A program made the position numbers and the translations under genes. A stretch of 64,000 bases of DNA. Source: Sympetrum striolatum. Lineage: Eukaryota; Arthropoda; Insecta; Odonata; Libellulidae. Under the pieces are notes generated by a model. That model was not told the origin of the DNA, did not search any database, and was given only the letters and a program-made list of their open reading frames with translations. Location of the stretch: NCBI GenBank assembly GCA_947579665.1, contig OX388348.1, positions 4,898,001 to 4,962,000 on the forward strand. Reading direction: 5' to 3'. Positions 1 to 13,298 of the stretch are shown piece after piece; positions within the stretch are counted from its first letter, which is position 1, and the number at the start of each line of letters is the position of its first letter.

Positions 1-1635
1 TGATCTACGTATTATTATATTGCACTGTAATGGTGAAAACAATCCTGTATCATTCATGAACATGGGATTGATGTTTCTATAGTTTTTGTTTATTGCTAAT
101 TTAAATGTTCAAACATAGCTTCGTGAAATTCACATCTGAAAGACGCAATTCGTATTTCAATTCACATTTCGTAACTTCCACAAGAGATTATTAAACGACC
201 AATTTCCTAAACTAGTTATTACCCTATGGTTTTCCATAACACGCATAACAATGTCACGTGGTTCGTTGGAAGAAAACCAATTATGTTCCATAATGAGCGA
301 ATTATTTTCTTCGCGGAGCAGTTCCGGTTTTCCCTGTAAGAACTAGTTAAATCTCCCTGCAATCATGATGAGTAAGAGTTTTTTTCAATTCAGTTCCCCC
401 TGACGGTGACGCAACGCATCTTGGATGAAAGTGCATTCATTTGGTATTTGATTCGCATTGTGTAGCATAGTTAAACGATAAAGGCACAGATGTACGAATT
501 CTTTGAAATGTTATCGGAGTTGAACGACTGCCCTCTGTCGGATGTCCTTATCGCTCGTAATAATGGAATCCTTTGATATACTGCTAGAAGTATCCGTTTG
601 ATGTCCCCTTCAATTAGCTAAATTTCCCATACATGCTTCGGAGGCAACTTCTCGTACATTCTCTTTAAAGCTACGTGCATCTCCTCATAGCTGTTATTCT
701 GTCTTCCTCTCCTTTTAGATTCATTCAAATTCGTCTAATCATCTTTCTAACAACCCTTTCATCCAAACCAGGCTCAGGAGAGAGTTTCTCATGCACCGCT
801 GCTGTTTCCTCAAATCAAGCACATTTGTTCCTCCCCTTTAGCCATTCCTGTTTTCCTTGGCCCAGTTCCGAACTAGCGTCAAGTATCCCCTTCATGATTT
901 TGTTACTCTTTATTTCCATTAGTTTTCATCCATTCACTATGTTGTTAAGACATCCAGCCAACTTTTAATCATGAATTAAAATTAAGTCAATATTACCCTT
1001 TGGGGGGTAATGGATCTTAATGGATTAAAAGGATTGCTGTCCCTCATTCCTCACTGGTTGAGAATCAGTCTCACAAAGAGAATTCGTCTTGGAAGATCTC
1101 ATGGATGTCTCTACAAGGGTCAGCAACAGAGTTCACGGTCGGCCTTTTGACGATCGCGTTTAGTGAATCCACTGCGTTCCAATAAATTCGGCGATTGATC
1201 GAAGTAGAGCAGATGCACATTGATTCATCGTTCTTCAACTTGCGATTGTTCATTTTCCGCTGCTGTAACTTTTCTTCTTAAAGCTCCTTGGTTTAGTATC
1301 ATTTTAGATCTATGGAACCAATAATTGATCTTTTATTTCTGTATTACGCAATTTTTCTTACTCTTGTCGATAATTACCAAACGTCTGCATCAGATTTCGA
1401 CACCGACAAATAAACTTTGTAAAATAGATGAACAATTTATCTTGGGAATAAGAATTTGGAATTGGAATTTAAAATACCCAACACCAGACTTGGTTTTCTT
1501 CTTTTGAATTTAAAATTAGCAAATGAAGCCATCTCGCAAGCGAACCGTGGTTGACGAAAGATTGTGGCAAAGGGTTCAGCCAGAAGGCCATTGACTTTGT
1601 GGAGGGAAATGAGTCTCACTAGACGATTGAGGAGG
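1..1635. other. Gene-free AT-rich stretch
   Basis: I see no supportable gene here. Short open frames (for example on + at 675-968) have no recognisable domain, splice context or codon signal. A short CCTCACT-containing piece near 1040-1075 resembles the dispersed repeat at 1636-1743. Confidence 0.5.
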
Positions 1636-1743
1636 GCCTCACTCCCCATTAGTAAGCCTCATTTCCCTCTATTAGCTCTTGATAGCTTACGTTAGAGGGA
1701 GTGAGGTTCCAAACGGCCGTGGAGCTGAATACTTTACAGACAG
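1636..1743 (+). repeat. Dispersed CCTCACTCC repeat, copy A
   Basis: This segment aligns by eye over about 110 bases with 26753-26866. Both begin CCTCACTCC, pass through GTGAGGT and CGGCC, and end with the shared 17-mer GCTGAATACTTTACAGA. Within the copy, CCTCACTCCC and GGGAGTGAGG form a perfect 10-bp inverted pair, so the transcript could fold. A third, partial copy lies at 2423-2458. It looks like a small non-autonomous element, of unknown class. Confidence 0.6.
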
Positions 1744-2422
1744 ATGAGGAATACCTTTCATCATGAGGAATGAGGTTGTTTCCTCACTGGGCTAGAATGC
1801 TATATAAAAATACACAAGTTCAGCAAAATTAATGAATACCACTTATCGTTTAATTAGGAGTGTGCTTGATAAATTCATTACTTATATATTTTCTCTGTGC
1901 TGCTGAAAAAAAGTCAAAAATATTGTATTCATTATGAAATAGTAGTATAAAAAGATGAGTACCATAGAAGATGATGATTATGCATTCGTCAAATTAAGCT
2001 AAATACACCTCAAGAGTGGCTGAAAATCGTAAAATAACTTAAAACGAAAAATCTATTATAGTCTTTCATTGCTAAATATTAGCCATAAAATTCATATTCC
2101 TTTAATCCATTTTCATCATTGAAATATCAATCCAGTTATAGTATAAATTGAATGTATAATGTGAGACTATGGAAAATATAAGATTTCAAATAAGGTATGG
2201 TATTACGGTTTCCTCAAAATGTTGTTTTCTTAGACTTCATAGTAACTGTTGCAAATAATTTGTGACTGCTGAATCTCTAAAATTTTACCCAAAAATGGAA
2301 AACTTTAACGACGAACCAAATCTGCCTTGGGAAATTTTATTATTATGGCATTTGTACGGCACTTACGTGGAATATTTCCTTATGTGGTATTGCTGTTTTC
2401 TGGAAAAAACGATAGCAAACTG

Positions 2423-2458
2423 CCTCACTCCTTGTATAGCCTAGTGAACCTCTTTCCC
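2423..2458 (+). repeat. Partial copy of the CCTCACTCC repeat
   Basis: The string CCTCACTCC followed by GCCTAGTGAACCTC matches the left part of the copy at 26753. The right half with ACTTTACAGA is absent. Confidence 0.4.
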
Positions 2459-2539
2459 TTTTCAAAGCAACTTTGGCTAATGGTTGAGTGCTTGAGGAAT
2501 TAACCAACCTTGTGGTTGATGACTTTACCGGCAAACAGG

Positions 2540-5290
2540 TAGTTCTTATCTCTGAAACCTGAAGGAAGTCTCCAAACGAAGAAAAAGCCGATCGATTTAA
2601 TAAACTTACAATTTAGATCTTCCGATTGCCTTGTTTTTCACATTTTTTAAGATTCGGAACTAGTTTGTGAGAGCCGGAACCTGAACTTCGTTGATACCAA
2701 CTTGAATTTTCGCGGAGAGCTTTTTACTGTAAAATATTACATTTGTGGGAATGAAAATTTGTGGAAATGAAACCTATCGAAATGAAGCCACTGGTGTTCG
2801 GAATCTTCGTCATCGACTTAGATAAGTGCTAATTGGTCGGAATGCGGGGATTTGGGGCGCGACCTATTGATAGCCCTTCCCAAGGATGGCCACTCATTCC
2901 GCGGAACTATCTGCCGAAGGACTTGTCTGTAAGGGTAGAGAACCTTTATCTGTCCCTGCGTGTGTCCTGCGTATGACCGCGTATGAAATCATTAGGTCAC
3001 ACATGGAATTATGGGGCAGCGTATGATATTAGTCGAAGTTAGGCCCATCTATCTGTCTATGATGGTACGTGACCATTCCATTTATTCCACACTTGTAATC
3101 CACCGTTGAAAATGATCAGATAAACGAATTTAATCTTCAAGTGAAAATTTTTCGAAACTGAAGCGAAATACATGATTTATTTCCGAGAAGATCGAACTCT
3201 GGATGAGCACTTTCTCCACTTAAGGATGGAAATGTAAACGATCATCATTTTCCTTTATTTCTCCTGATCGAGAGAAGGAAAATGGTAAAATGTGAGTGTT
3301 GATTGACAGAGAAAGCATGTCCGGGTACTTGTTAACTAATTAGGTGAGATAGTAACGGATGGATTGATGTGCCCATTATCATGATTCTTCTGCTGATGTC
3401 TGAGTTGTCATCGCGTGACAGCGTTTGTCTCATCACCAGCCTCTTCGCACATTATTTCTATACAATCATATTTCATTATAATTTCCATCCTATACTTTGC
3501 AACACAATGTATTCTGCTAAATTACAATAAAGATATACAATTAGCTACACCATATATAAATAAAACAGTTCGTTTGTTAGATAAATTTTCCCTTAGAATA
3601 AAATCTGCTAACAAGAAGTACCTCGACCATCCTCCGCTACAATTTAACGTGAAAATCAAATTTTAAACATAGCATGTTTTATCGCAAATAGAAAGACTGG
3701 ATTTCTCAGATGAGGATTCCTTACTTTAAAATTGAATTTATGAATAAAATATATTATTTTGTGATAATTTTTTATGACATTTCATTACTTATGGGTCCCG
3801 TATTATTTATATTCCTCACATATTTGTGTTACACTTGAACTATTCTTATGGACATCAAGTTTGCAATTTTTCGAACCCAAAACTTTACCAAAAATCCGTT
3901 TATTTCCTGAAATGTTTCGCTATTTCGACTCGATAACTAAATTTTTGGATGAAAGTAACATTCTTTTTTAAATTCCCGTCCCATTTATGACATTTAATAA
4001 ATAGTATTTTTTATGGTGGATCAATTGGCTTTCCAGCTTCAATTTCGCATGGTGATGTCGTTTGTATGAATGTCTACAGTTTGTAGATCGATATGTAGGA
4101 CTCTTGAATTGAAATGTTGATAAAAGGCTAATATTAATTAAATAATTCCATGAATAGAACCCCGTAATAACTAACATATAGTCCCTTTGTATGAACAGAG
4201 GCCTATATCCTATCGTTAATAGCTGGTCATTTTTTTATTCTGTAAATTCGATGAAAGTGCAAATTTAACTTTTCCTGTTTATGCGGTTATTGAAGATAAC
4301 AGCAATAATATCGGTGATAATCAAAGAGATATTAAAATTGATTATTCGTAATCTTGGTATTAACTATACAATGGATAAATATTATCTACCGTGTTTCTCC
4401 TTTATAATTTATGCGCAATTAGCAACGAGAACATTTATCCTGTTGTTTCATTTCTCTTTCCGATCACTGATTTATTTTGTCTCCTCTTTCAACTTGGTGC
4501 CTCTCTTGGAAACCATTTAACTTTTTTTATCTTAGAAGGCAGTTTCATCCAGTATTTGCTGAACTGCGCATTGATTCCAACCGTTAGAGATGAACACGAT
4601 AAATCGCTCCTCAGTCCTGTTTATGCAGAAATGTATGCATTTAGTAATTTAAGAATTCGGTTTTGAATCTATAATTGTCGACTAGATCTATTGAAGCCCG
4701 TTTTTCATTTGCACTTGGAACAATTGTTTTCGAATTTCCAATGTCCTCTCTAATTTATTTCTGCAAAAGGAATTGTGAATGCAAGTGATGCTAGTCAGGG
4801 GACGAAGTAGTTTTCCTATTCCAACAAGTAGAGGAAAAGTAGCCAATTATGTTTAGAGTTCTATCGAAATGCCTTTCGATTTAGCAAATTTTTATAACCG
4901 GCGTTTCAGGGGAACGCACGCACTATATCGTACGAATACGGATATCTTCTACTATCGAAACCTATGTTATCCTCAATTCTTCAGAATGTTTTTCTTTATT
5001 TGCAACTCGTTTAGTAAGTGCCGCCGGGTCAAACACCTCCGCTGCACATCTGCTTTAGTGCGTAATCGATATCAGTCTGGAGCCCCCAGGGTCATGGACC
5101 TTGCGCGCGATCCTGAAATTCCCTTTAATTTCTCTCCTTCCTAAAAAAATACGCCCCCACCTCAACACTTTTAACGCACTATATGAAAACAGAGCATCTG
5201 AATGATTCAGGAAAATTTTGGTGTTCATATCTTGAGCTGTATGGAGATAAGCCAGAAATTAACACATATATATATTTAAATTTCTCACAC
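2540..5290. other. Gene-free stretch
   Basis: I see only short frames with stops. The stretch is AT-rich with a slightly more GC-rich patch around 2830-3060. No splice-bounded exon, RNA gene or terminal repeat was recognised. Confidence 0.4.
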
Positions 5291-5299
5291 CTTTTTCGT

Positions 5300-5425
5300 A
5301 AGTTTTTTCTTCTTAATTCTTAGTCGTCGTCCAACTTTCTTCCTCTCCCTTCTGATTCTTTCATATTGTCTTCTTAGTCATTCTAATCATCCTTTTTCCA
5401 TGCCCAATCCAACTTAAAAAACAGC
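5300..5425 (-). pseudogene. Possible LINE reverse-transcriptase C-terminal scrap
   Basis: The minus strand reads S-W-I-G-H-G-K-R-M then broken frames with Lys/Arg/Glu-rich sequence. This resembles the WIGH-type tail near the C-terminus of many APE-type LINE ORF2 proteins. At least one in-frame stop is present. The match is short, so this is tentative. Confidence 0.25.
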
Positions 5426-5879
5426 CTTCTCATACGCATTTTTCTTCATGTCCTATGCAATCATTTTTTTACTCTTCTGCTTGACCTCTTAATTCGGCTC
5501 ACTCTTCGCAAATACAAATTTCGCTAACACAAAGCACAATGTTGACACAATTGAATTTCTAAATCGAACCACTTTTCCTTTTTTGTCTATTTCGTTGAAT
5601 TGTGTTTATCAAGTTTGGAAATTTGAACAGATCTGAAGTTGAGGCGCAAAATTAAGATTCTAAAACACTTTCAATTAAAATTACAGTTTTATTTGTTTCT
5701 GAGAATAGAGTAGATGTTATTAATAAGGCATTATCAATCGTCTGATATGATTGGTAATATTTTTCGATTTCCGATTTATGAATTAATTAAATTTAAAATT
5801 ATCGAACTTAAATTTATTTCTCAATTCGTACTATAAAAATTGATTTTTCGTGTATTACTAATAGAAGCTTCGACTTGTC

Positions 5880-5945
5880 TGTAATCGAACCAGAGACCAT
5901 TACATTCATTATAAAGCGGCCAACAATCTGCACAAGGAAGAATTC
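5880..5945 (-). repeat. tRNA-like (B-box) relic
   Basis: The minus strand contains CTGGTTCGATTAC, which fits the Pol III B box GWTCRANNC, with TTGGCCGC about 35 bases upstream. It is too degenerate for a functional tRNA and probably a SINE relic. Confidence 0.3.
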
Positions 5946-5949
5946 AATT

Positions 5950-8900
5950 ATATGCCAATTTTGAAAGCTAGGCTAGTTGCCGTTGCTTAATCTAATATAA
6001 ATACGTAGTCTATTAATATTTTGGACTCTTCCCAGTTACTAAGGAGATTTTTGTTGTATCCGTCAGCGAGGAAATCCATCAAATAATTCCTATTTTTTTA
6101 ATTTTGCCAACAACCTTTTCAAGGCCTCTGATGGAAATATGACCGTGAAACTATATTATCTGCGTATCGAAACAATATTTCTCTTTTCGTTCTGCTCTTG
6201 ATTTCCCAACAATCGCCCATTATTCGGAGCGCTCATCATTGTCGCCGCCATGGAGATAAAATTTTCTTTAAAAAATAAAAGTGAATTCGGCTGCGAAACG
6301 CTAATATGTACATCCTTTCTTTAGATTTCTCGATTAAGTGTTCTGAAGAGAAAAATGAGCTGATCAAAGAATTGTCGATAGACCATAATCAGTAATTCGT
6401 GCGGAAACTAATTTATATACCATACTGACATCTGGAGTTACAACATACTTATTTCATAAAATGTGGTAAAAGAGTACGTGAAACAAATTACCCTTTTCAT
6501 ATTTCTTCGGTTTCCAGGACCGAATTGAAATAATTCCAGAATTTTTCTCACCCCATCAATGAAATTTTCTTCGCTGGAAGCAGATTTTTGTGTGTTTTTA
6601 ATGAAATGACCGTAAATATCGATGTAAAATCATTCTCCTGTTAATACACTCCACTACAAATCCAGAAAGTTTTAAATAAATACTTCCATTATTGACCGGA
6701 ATAGTTTTATATTTTATTAATGTTTGTAGTTATAGAAGACGTTTATTTCATCGATAATTATTCAAATTAAACTCAAGGTGGGAAAGGGTTTCCTAAAAGT
6801 CACTGTTTGATATCTCCCAGACCTAATCAATCACGTAAAAATTATAAACTACCGTAAAATAACGAACGGGGTTTCACTGACCTCAGGAGGTTTAATCGAG
6901 CACTGCGTATGGTTAAAAATGTGGTTTTAATGCGTATTGTATCTCAGCGAAATTTGTATAATCTATTCAGGCGAAAGTATTGTAGATCGGTGCACATAGT
7001 TACATACTGTCTGTACTCATTACTGTCGAATAGAAAAGCCACGTCGGAGACTGTGTGCGTACTTTAAAATCCACTTAATCAACCCTTATTTAAACGATGG
7101 CTTTCAATTCTGCATTTGGAGCTTCTTTAAAAATTTCACCTAAATAATTAAAAAAAGAATTGGCATACGAGCACTTAAATTAAGTTTCAGAATTCCAATA
7201 TCCATTGACAGACACTAATATTAACGTTCAATCGTAAGTGTCCATTGCTTTACCTTACCTTATTGTTGTTACGCTTCCTTGTTCTTTTAATTATTGTAAT
7301 CTCGTTGTTATTAACGCAGTATGACGTAGTGATATACTTTCTGGGAAAGTGCGCCTCAAAGAGAGTGAGGAAGTGGTTTCCACTGATCTACCCCAACGCC
7401 GAGGATCTGCGAAGGTCACTACTCCTTTAGGACGAACTCTTTTTCCGGTCTTTGAACTATTATCGGTGGAATTAAAGGATATATTTCTTCGTTGAAACTT
7501 TGTCAGTATTCTTTGTCTATCCACAATTATGTATAAATAATTGGGCCATTCTTCCGAAACCAAGCCATAGACTTCAACCGATTTCTGCATGATTTGACCT
7601 TCGCAAAAACGCTGTCCATTTTTCGTGTTAGTGCTGGCAATATTCAAGGTCCAAAGGATTCCCGAGAATTTAATTTAAAGTTTCATACATGTTTCGTGAG
7701 TTTTATTTCTTCTTCAACATCGAATCACAAATAATTGTTCCATGGGACCGACGCAAATATCCATAATAAGTGCATATGAGTTTTATTTTGGTCATCAAAC
7801 GTAAATCCGTCTAGAAATGGTGAGAATTTTGTGAAAACAATAATGTTTCGTTAAATTTTGTTACATTTACTGACGACCATCACGATAGTTGTAGGGAATA
7901 TAATGGAATTTCCCACAAGAATACATGAAGAATTCAGGACAACAATGAATAAATTGTTATTTTTCCCACTAAGTGCATTGCTAGCAATTGGAAAATAACA
8001 ATATTTTATAAATCTAAACTACCGTTCACGAGATATCTTCTTATGTATTTAGATATGTATTCATGAGTTAGTAATTCGGTATTTAATTTATAGAGACCTT
8101 CAAACAAAATATACAGCAAGAATACCCTATAAATCTATAATGATTTATTCTATAGAATTGATATTGGATGCCTTTAATTATTCATGCTTTACAGTGCAAT
8201 TAAAATTGTTCTGTCATCCTTGGCGAAAGTTAACTAGTTTTGAATATCGGGGGTAATTGAGTCAAACTGTCATCGATTGGAAATTCTACCTCACGATTAG
8301 TTTTGGATCGAAAAAGCATAATAAAGTCACCTCCTTCAAAAATTAACCCAAACCCCTTTCTACGCATAACTTTAGTAACGATGCACTTCCTTTTCGGACT
8401 TCTTGAATCGACGTCTGGGTTGAATGACGCCATATATTGCGCGGAGCAAAAAAACAAAGCTTAATTCGGCGCCACTGGGGTCGAAATCCTCAAGTTCAAC
8501 AACCCCGCCTTCGATTTGTTCGCATCCCCTCCACGACCTATCCCACGCTACGCCCAACAATACCCTCTCTGACGTCACTTTTCCCAACAATCGCGCCGAA
8601 TTTACAATTAGTCTGGCGCAAACTAGAATAATGAAATTGTGAAAGACTAGCGAAGCTGCCAATTACGACGTAATTAAATATAAATCATACTTTGCTGCTA
8701 TTCGATTAATTACTTATTCATTCGACCAATGAGTAATGTGTTAAATGCTGAATGATTGATTTACGCCGGAGATTTTCTAATTTGTGCTAATTTTTTTAAA
8801 GAAACGAATGGCTGAATAACTTGTCAATGGTTATTACAAAATCGGTATTGTCCTCTCTCCTATTTTTCTCATTGCACGAAAGAAGAATATTCTTATCATT

Positions 8901-11160
8901 TATTTAAATGGTCCTGAATTTCTCATGTTTTCATGAACATTAATCACGACTTCTACAACGATTTGGTTTCCAAGGATTGTTTAAAACACGAAATTTTGCA
9001 AACATAAATCGTTAATTTGATAAAGTTAAGGTCGAAGTACCGAATTTGTACCTTTCCCGAATTTCATTTACAGTTATTTTTACTCATCGAACCAGAAGAA
9101 TTGAAACCTGGAAGCCGTAAATACGAGCTATATCTGATTTTCTCACGGTGTCATATCTAGCCTCCTGAGGGCGAGTCTGGTGCTAATAGTTGGGAGAAAC
9201 CAGCACGAAAATATTTCCATGTTACTAAAGCGAATTCAGGGATATTTTTGGGTGAAATTGAATGAGCGGAGACAGATATAAATTACTTGGAAACTGCTAC
9301 AATTTCGGCAACGGTTTCAGCCTGTCGTGAGTGCTACTCGAGGTTTTTACGCCTCTAATTCATCCTGTTTGTGACGTAACAATGGCTCCAATCTTCCCCT
9401 CCGCCTGTTGTTTACCTTCGTGGGATCAGCTTTAATCTCTCAGTTCGCTGAACTCGCCGCATCGCACTTTCGCCGAAAGAGATGCATTGACATCAATATT
9501 AGTGTTTCGCCATCGCCAACCCTCTTGTGTCTTGCCAAGGCCGCTGCTAAGTCTGGACGGTTTCCTTGAGAATGTCAGGGCAGAGGCGAACACTACATTT
9601 CGTTGATGGAAGTCGGGTTTTACATTATAAACTGTTAACTAATGCATTTCGAATGGGCTAAATGAGAAGGTATGGCAATATATCTTCATCAAGAAGAAGA
9701 GGGAAGATGCGTGACCAATGTTATGTTGGTCTGTGCACAGCAAGGATAGATGAAAGTGAAGTGTTATTTGAGGAGATCTTAATTGGTCCAAAAGAAGAGG
9801 AAAACTGAGATAAAGCTGGTCGCAGATGTCGAATTAGATAGTGAAGTGATATCTGTGAGTCTCAGAATAAAGTGGAAAGTGAAAGGATTGGCAAGTAATG
9901 TGGTTAGAGGGCAAAAGATTGCTCCAAAAGCGAATTGCGTGCTATATATAAATGAATAAAATGTTGTAATACGACCCTTTCCCTCTTCCAAGATTTTCGC
10001 AGACGGAGGATTCTGACTTGATGACCTTAAGAAGTGTCTCTGTCAAGGACGTCTCTCGTTTTACCTTGAAATTAAACGCAGTGATTTTATTTACTCTTTT
10101 TATAGAAACGGATGGTTTTATCGAATATCTTGAAGCGTAAAAAGTGAGTAAAATACGAAAGCCCAATTACTTTCTTGCACCTATGAACGAAAGCAATTAG
10201 GAGAGTGAATTTATCAAGTGTTTTGGAAAAACTTTCGAAATTTTATCTTTTACAAGGTTGGGTTATTAAATAATACATTTTAAGATAGATATATTATTTT
10301 TTGTGGACGACGAGGGTTAGAAATACCTTCAAATTTAGAGCGAAGAATATTTAATTAGCAAGCGATCCTAATCATCACTAATCTAGGTATAAAAATTGGT
10401 CCATGTCATTGAAGTGACACTAAAAATATAATTGGTAGTTTCAAGTATTTCACTGTCACGTCGATTATTCAGACGGTGGGGATAACTTATGCGTTTCCGA
10501 ATACATTTCTAGGTGATTGCTAAAAAATAAAAATAATTGGCTTTAAACATTTTCAAATAAAATTAATACTTGGTAATTTGGAAGAAGGTATGAAAGCATT
10601 GAATTTAGTTATTGGTAGACTCCTGAAAGTTCCCAAATGGCTGATTTTTCGCTCTGTGAGTCCTAATTAATAAGACAACGATGTGAACTGTGTTTTGGAG
10701 GTGGTTTTACTTTTCTTTACAAGTGACATCAACATCAGTCACTTCCATACTTCACCCATTAAAATTAATATATGCGAAGATTGTCATTGCATTATATGTT
10801 AAATACTGACAATTATTATTAAATTAAATCCTCGGCGAAACGAATACGTTGAATAATTGGCAACCTCGGACAAGGGATGCAAAAAGCGTTAATTTGCAAC
10901 AAATCTCCAATCTCGATCGATCAAAATCGTCGAAAACTTTTCTGGCGTGTTGAATCGCGAAAATGAGATTAACAATTAGAACCGGTTGCCGAATTTGTCG
11001 CTAAATTAAATGTGATTTTAAAGCAGCATACCAAAAATTGCAAAATAGCGGTTGTCGCAACTAACAGGGAAAACTCCGCGCGCCTAAATTTGCGATGACT
11101 TTCTCTCTCGGGCAAGTCGCGAAAATTTGGTAGCGAATAATATCGCGAAATGAATGTAAA
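5950..11160. other. Gene-free stretch
   Basis: No gene could be supported. A minus-strand frame at 8230-8457 and a perfect CRE palindrome TGACGTCA near 8571 lie in a slightly GC-richer patch (8460-8600), but no splice or start context ties them to a gene. A 56-codon open frame at about 9780-9960 (+) was not recognised. Confidence 0.4.
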
Positions 11161-11544
11161 TAGCGACTCACCGTCCTCCCCCTCCCTCCAGCTGCACGCT
11201 TCCAGCCCCGTCTGGCCGAGGCGCTTTCCACCAGCCGTCTAACAGCGCCCGCCACTTGCACCTACATACTTGGGGATTTTTTTCCAAAGGTCGTTCAACC
11301 AGTCTGTTTCCATGGTTACCGTCCTTGCAGTGCGTTACGTAGGGAGGGGTTCCGCCCATTTGGTTCGGGATATGCTCGCCAGGTGTCGCTAGTGTAGCGG
11401 ATGCTGCTCGTGGGGGAATACTGAACTTTGCGCGCAGGTGTGCCGCGACAATCCGATCTGTTTGTCTTCGCTGGGATGCAGGTGTGTGGCTCCTTATCCC
11501 AGGGGTGGGGAACCTATGGTCCTCACTTTCCGGAATAAACGTCA
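11160..11544. promoter_or_regulatory. CpG-rich island upstream of the SLC38A9-like gene
   Basis: This is the most GC- and CpG-rich patch of the first 13 kb, 1.6 kb upstream of the first recognised transporter exon and on the side where its promoter and 5' exons would lie. The motif CAGGGGTGGGGAACCTATGG at 11500 looks like the terminus of a Charlie-type hAT element, so part of the patch may be transposon DNA. Promoter function is an inference from position and composition only. Confidence 0.25.
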
Positions 11545-11951
11545 GCATGGGCGTATCGAGGGGGGGGCAGCTGCCCCCCCTGGACAGCCACCACTGGACC
11601 CTTCGATCTAGCTCTCATACATTTAGGTAGCTAATTATGTGCATATGCAGAAGTACTGTTGAATTTATGAAATTGTAGATAAAGTAAAATGTATAGGCAA
11701 GTATGTTTCGATTCACATGCAGACGTCTGGACCATGTCCGTTTGACCTACATCGAGTGCGTAAACAAACGCATTACATGGAAGGACATGGGCATTTAGAA
11801 GTTGAACCTGCAAATAATTTCCGAGAAATGCGTCTATTGTTAGATGCCACAAAAACAATGGAACATATAAATGCAAATTTATATTTATGTTGAATTTTTT
11901 ATTTGCATTTCTGATTTGCCCCCCCCAGGCCAAAAGCTGGGTTCGCCCATG
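11545..11951. mobile_element. Foldback MITE with CATGGGCG termini
   Basis: The left end starts CATGGGCG and reaches a G-run followed by CAGCTG and a C-run. The right end is the inverse: TGCCCCCCCC, then CAGG, and finally CGCCCATG. The 407-bp segment is therefore bounded by inverted CATGGGCG termini and poly-G/poly-C blocks. The interior is AT-rich and open on the minus strand for 148 codons (11631-12077), but that frame has no recognisable domain and runs out of the element. Confidence 0.65.
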
Positions 11952-13145
11952 CAAGTAGATATAATTTCTCAATGAAAAATTGATTTTTATTGGGTGCAAT
12001 AGGAATAGGTCCATTGATGGCTTTAAAATAAGAATAGGCATGGATAAAAAAAAAAAGAAATAAATTTTACAATACAATGGTCATCTTCCTTTCCTCAATA
12101 CTTATGGTGACAAATTATGAGGAATTAAAGCCAGCAATATTTCTTATCAAGTAGTGTGTGACTGTTTGATTTCTATTATCTCAATATTGCACACTGTGAC
12201 TGATAAAGGATGATGCTGTGACATATTGATGTAATTTAGCTATCCTCCTGTATTTCATAATAAACTGTGAGCAGATAGAATGAGCATTACATTCCTCGCT
12301 GATCCTCTTTGCTGCCAGTGGCAAAGCAAGCCAAATGGCCCAATGAATGACACTGTTAGCAGAAAGGGGTGAATTATTCTGTTATCATTACATATTAAAT
12401 TGTCAAAACTGTTGACCTAACGGACAAAAATGAATGAAAGATAAATTTTCTTCTATCCTACGATGGAAGAAAAATGAAAAATATTCCATTTCGTCTTCAA
12501 GAAAGTGGCAAAAATGTTGTAAGATATGGTACATATATGTCACATCTGATAAACATGTAACATGTGTATATATGTAAAATAGTTTGATAGAGAAGAGGAT
12601 TCTTGAAAAATAAAGCAGCAAACTTCAATTTAACCTATTTTCCGTTACATCAGTATATACCACACTATGGTGTACAATATGTGCGATATTTTTAAAAGGA
12701 AATCTTGGTATAAAAATTTCATATTAAAGGATTGGAAGTTTGAATTTTTATGTCGCTCAATATTCAAATTTATTAATCCACAGAACATTTCATTTACTTT
12801 TAAAACAGATTTCATTTTAACTACAGACACAAAAATGGAGAGGAAGAAAATGAGAAAGCTCATAATTAAGCAATTTAAATTAGGTGTGAAAGAAGTACAT
12901 GCATATAGCACAGAGGAGGAATCTCAGTCATACATTTAGGAAAAGTAATGACTGTTATACACAGAAAAATATGGTATATTGTTTCCTAAGTGAAATTTCT
13001 ATATTTTAAGACAATTTTTTGCTTGATATATTCTACAAGCTTAAGTTAATAGTTACTTCACATACTTTAGTTTCAATTTTTGTATAATTTTTGGGTAAAT
13101 TACGTACCATAATTATTTATTTGTGAACTTCTGATAGATTTTCAG
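11952..13145. other. Gene-free stretch before first transporter exon
   Basis: This stretch is AT-rich with short overlapping frames on both strands. It ends in a pyrimidine/AG acceptor at 13141-13145. I could not find the upstream exon that must encode the cytosolic N-terminus of the SLC38A9-like protein. Confidence 0.4.
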
Positions 13146-13298
13146 TATGGAATACAATAATGGGCTCTTCTATCCTGAGTATGCCGTGGGGTGTCCAACG
13201 TGCAGGACTTCTTGGGGGAATACTGCTGATGATTCTCATGGGCGCTCTCTGCCTTTATACAAGCCATCTCATACTACGGGTCCATTCATACTACTCAG
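13146..13298 (+). CDS. SLC38A9-like exon, TM1-TM2
   Basis: This exon follows a ...TTTTCAG acceptor and ends before GTCAGT. The first complete codon is TGG in W-N-T-I-M-G-S-S-I-L-S-M-P-W-G. The exon begins with the last two bases of a split codon, so an upstream coding exon must exist. Confidence 0.9.

Noticed and set aside
675..968. 97-codon plus-strand ORF as a gene
   Set aside because: Composition is Ser/Phe/Leu-rich and typical of antisense AT-rich DNA; no start context, domain or splice signal.
12645..12939. Overlapping 88-90 codon frames as the missing SLC38A9-like N-terminal exon
   Set aside because: Neither strand shows N-terminal SLC38A9 sequence or a donor in the required phase.
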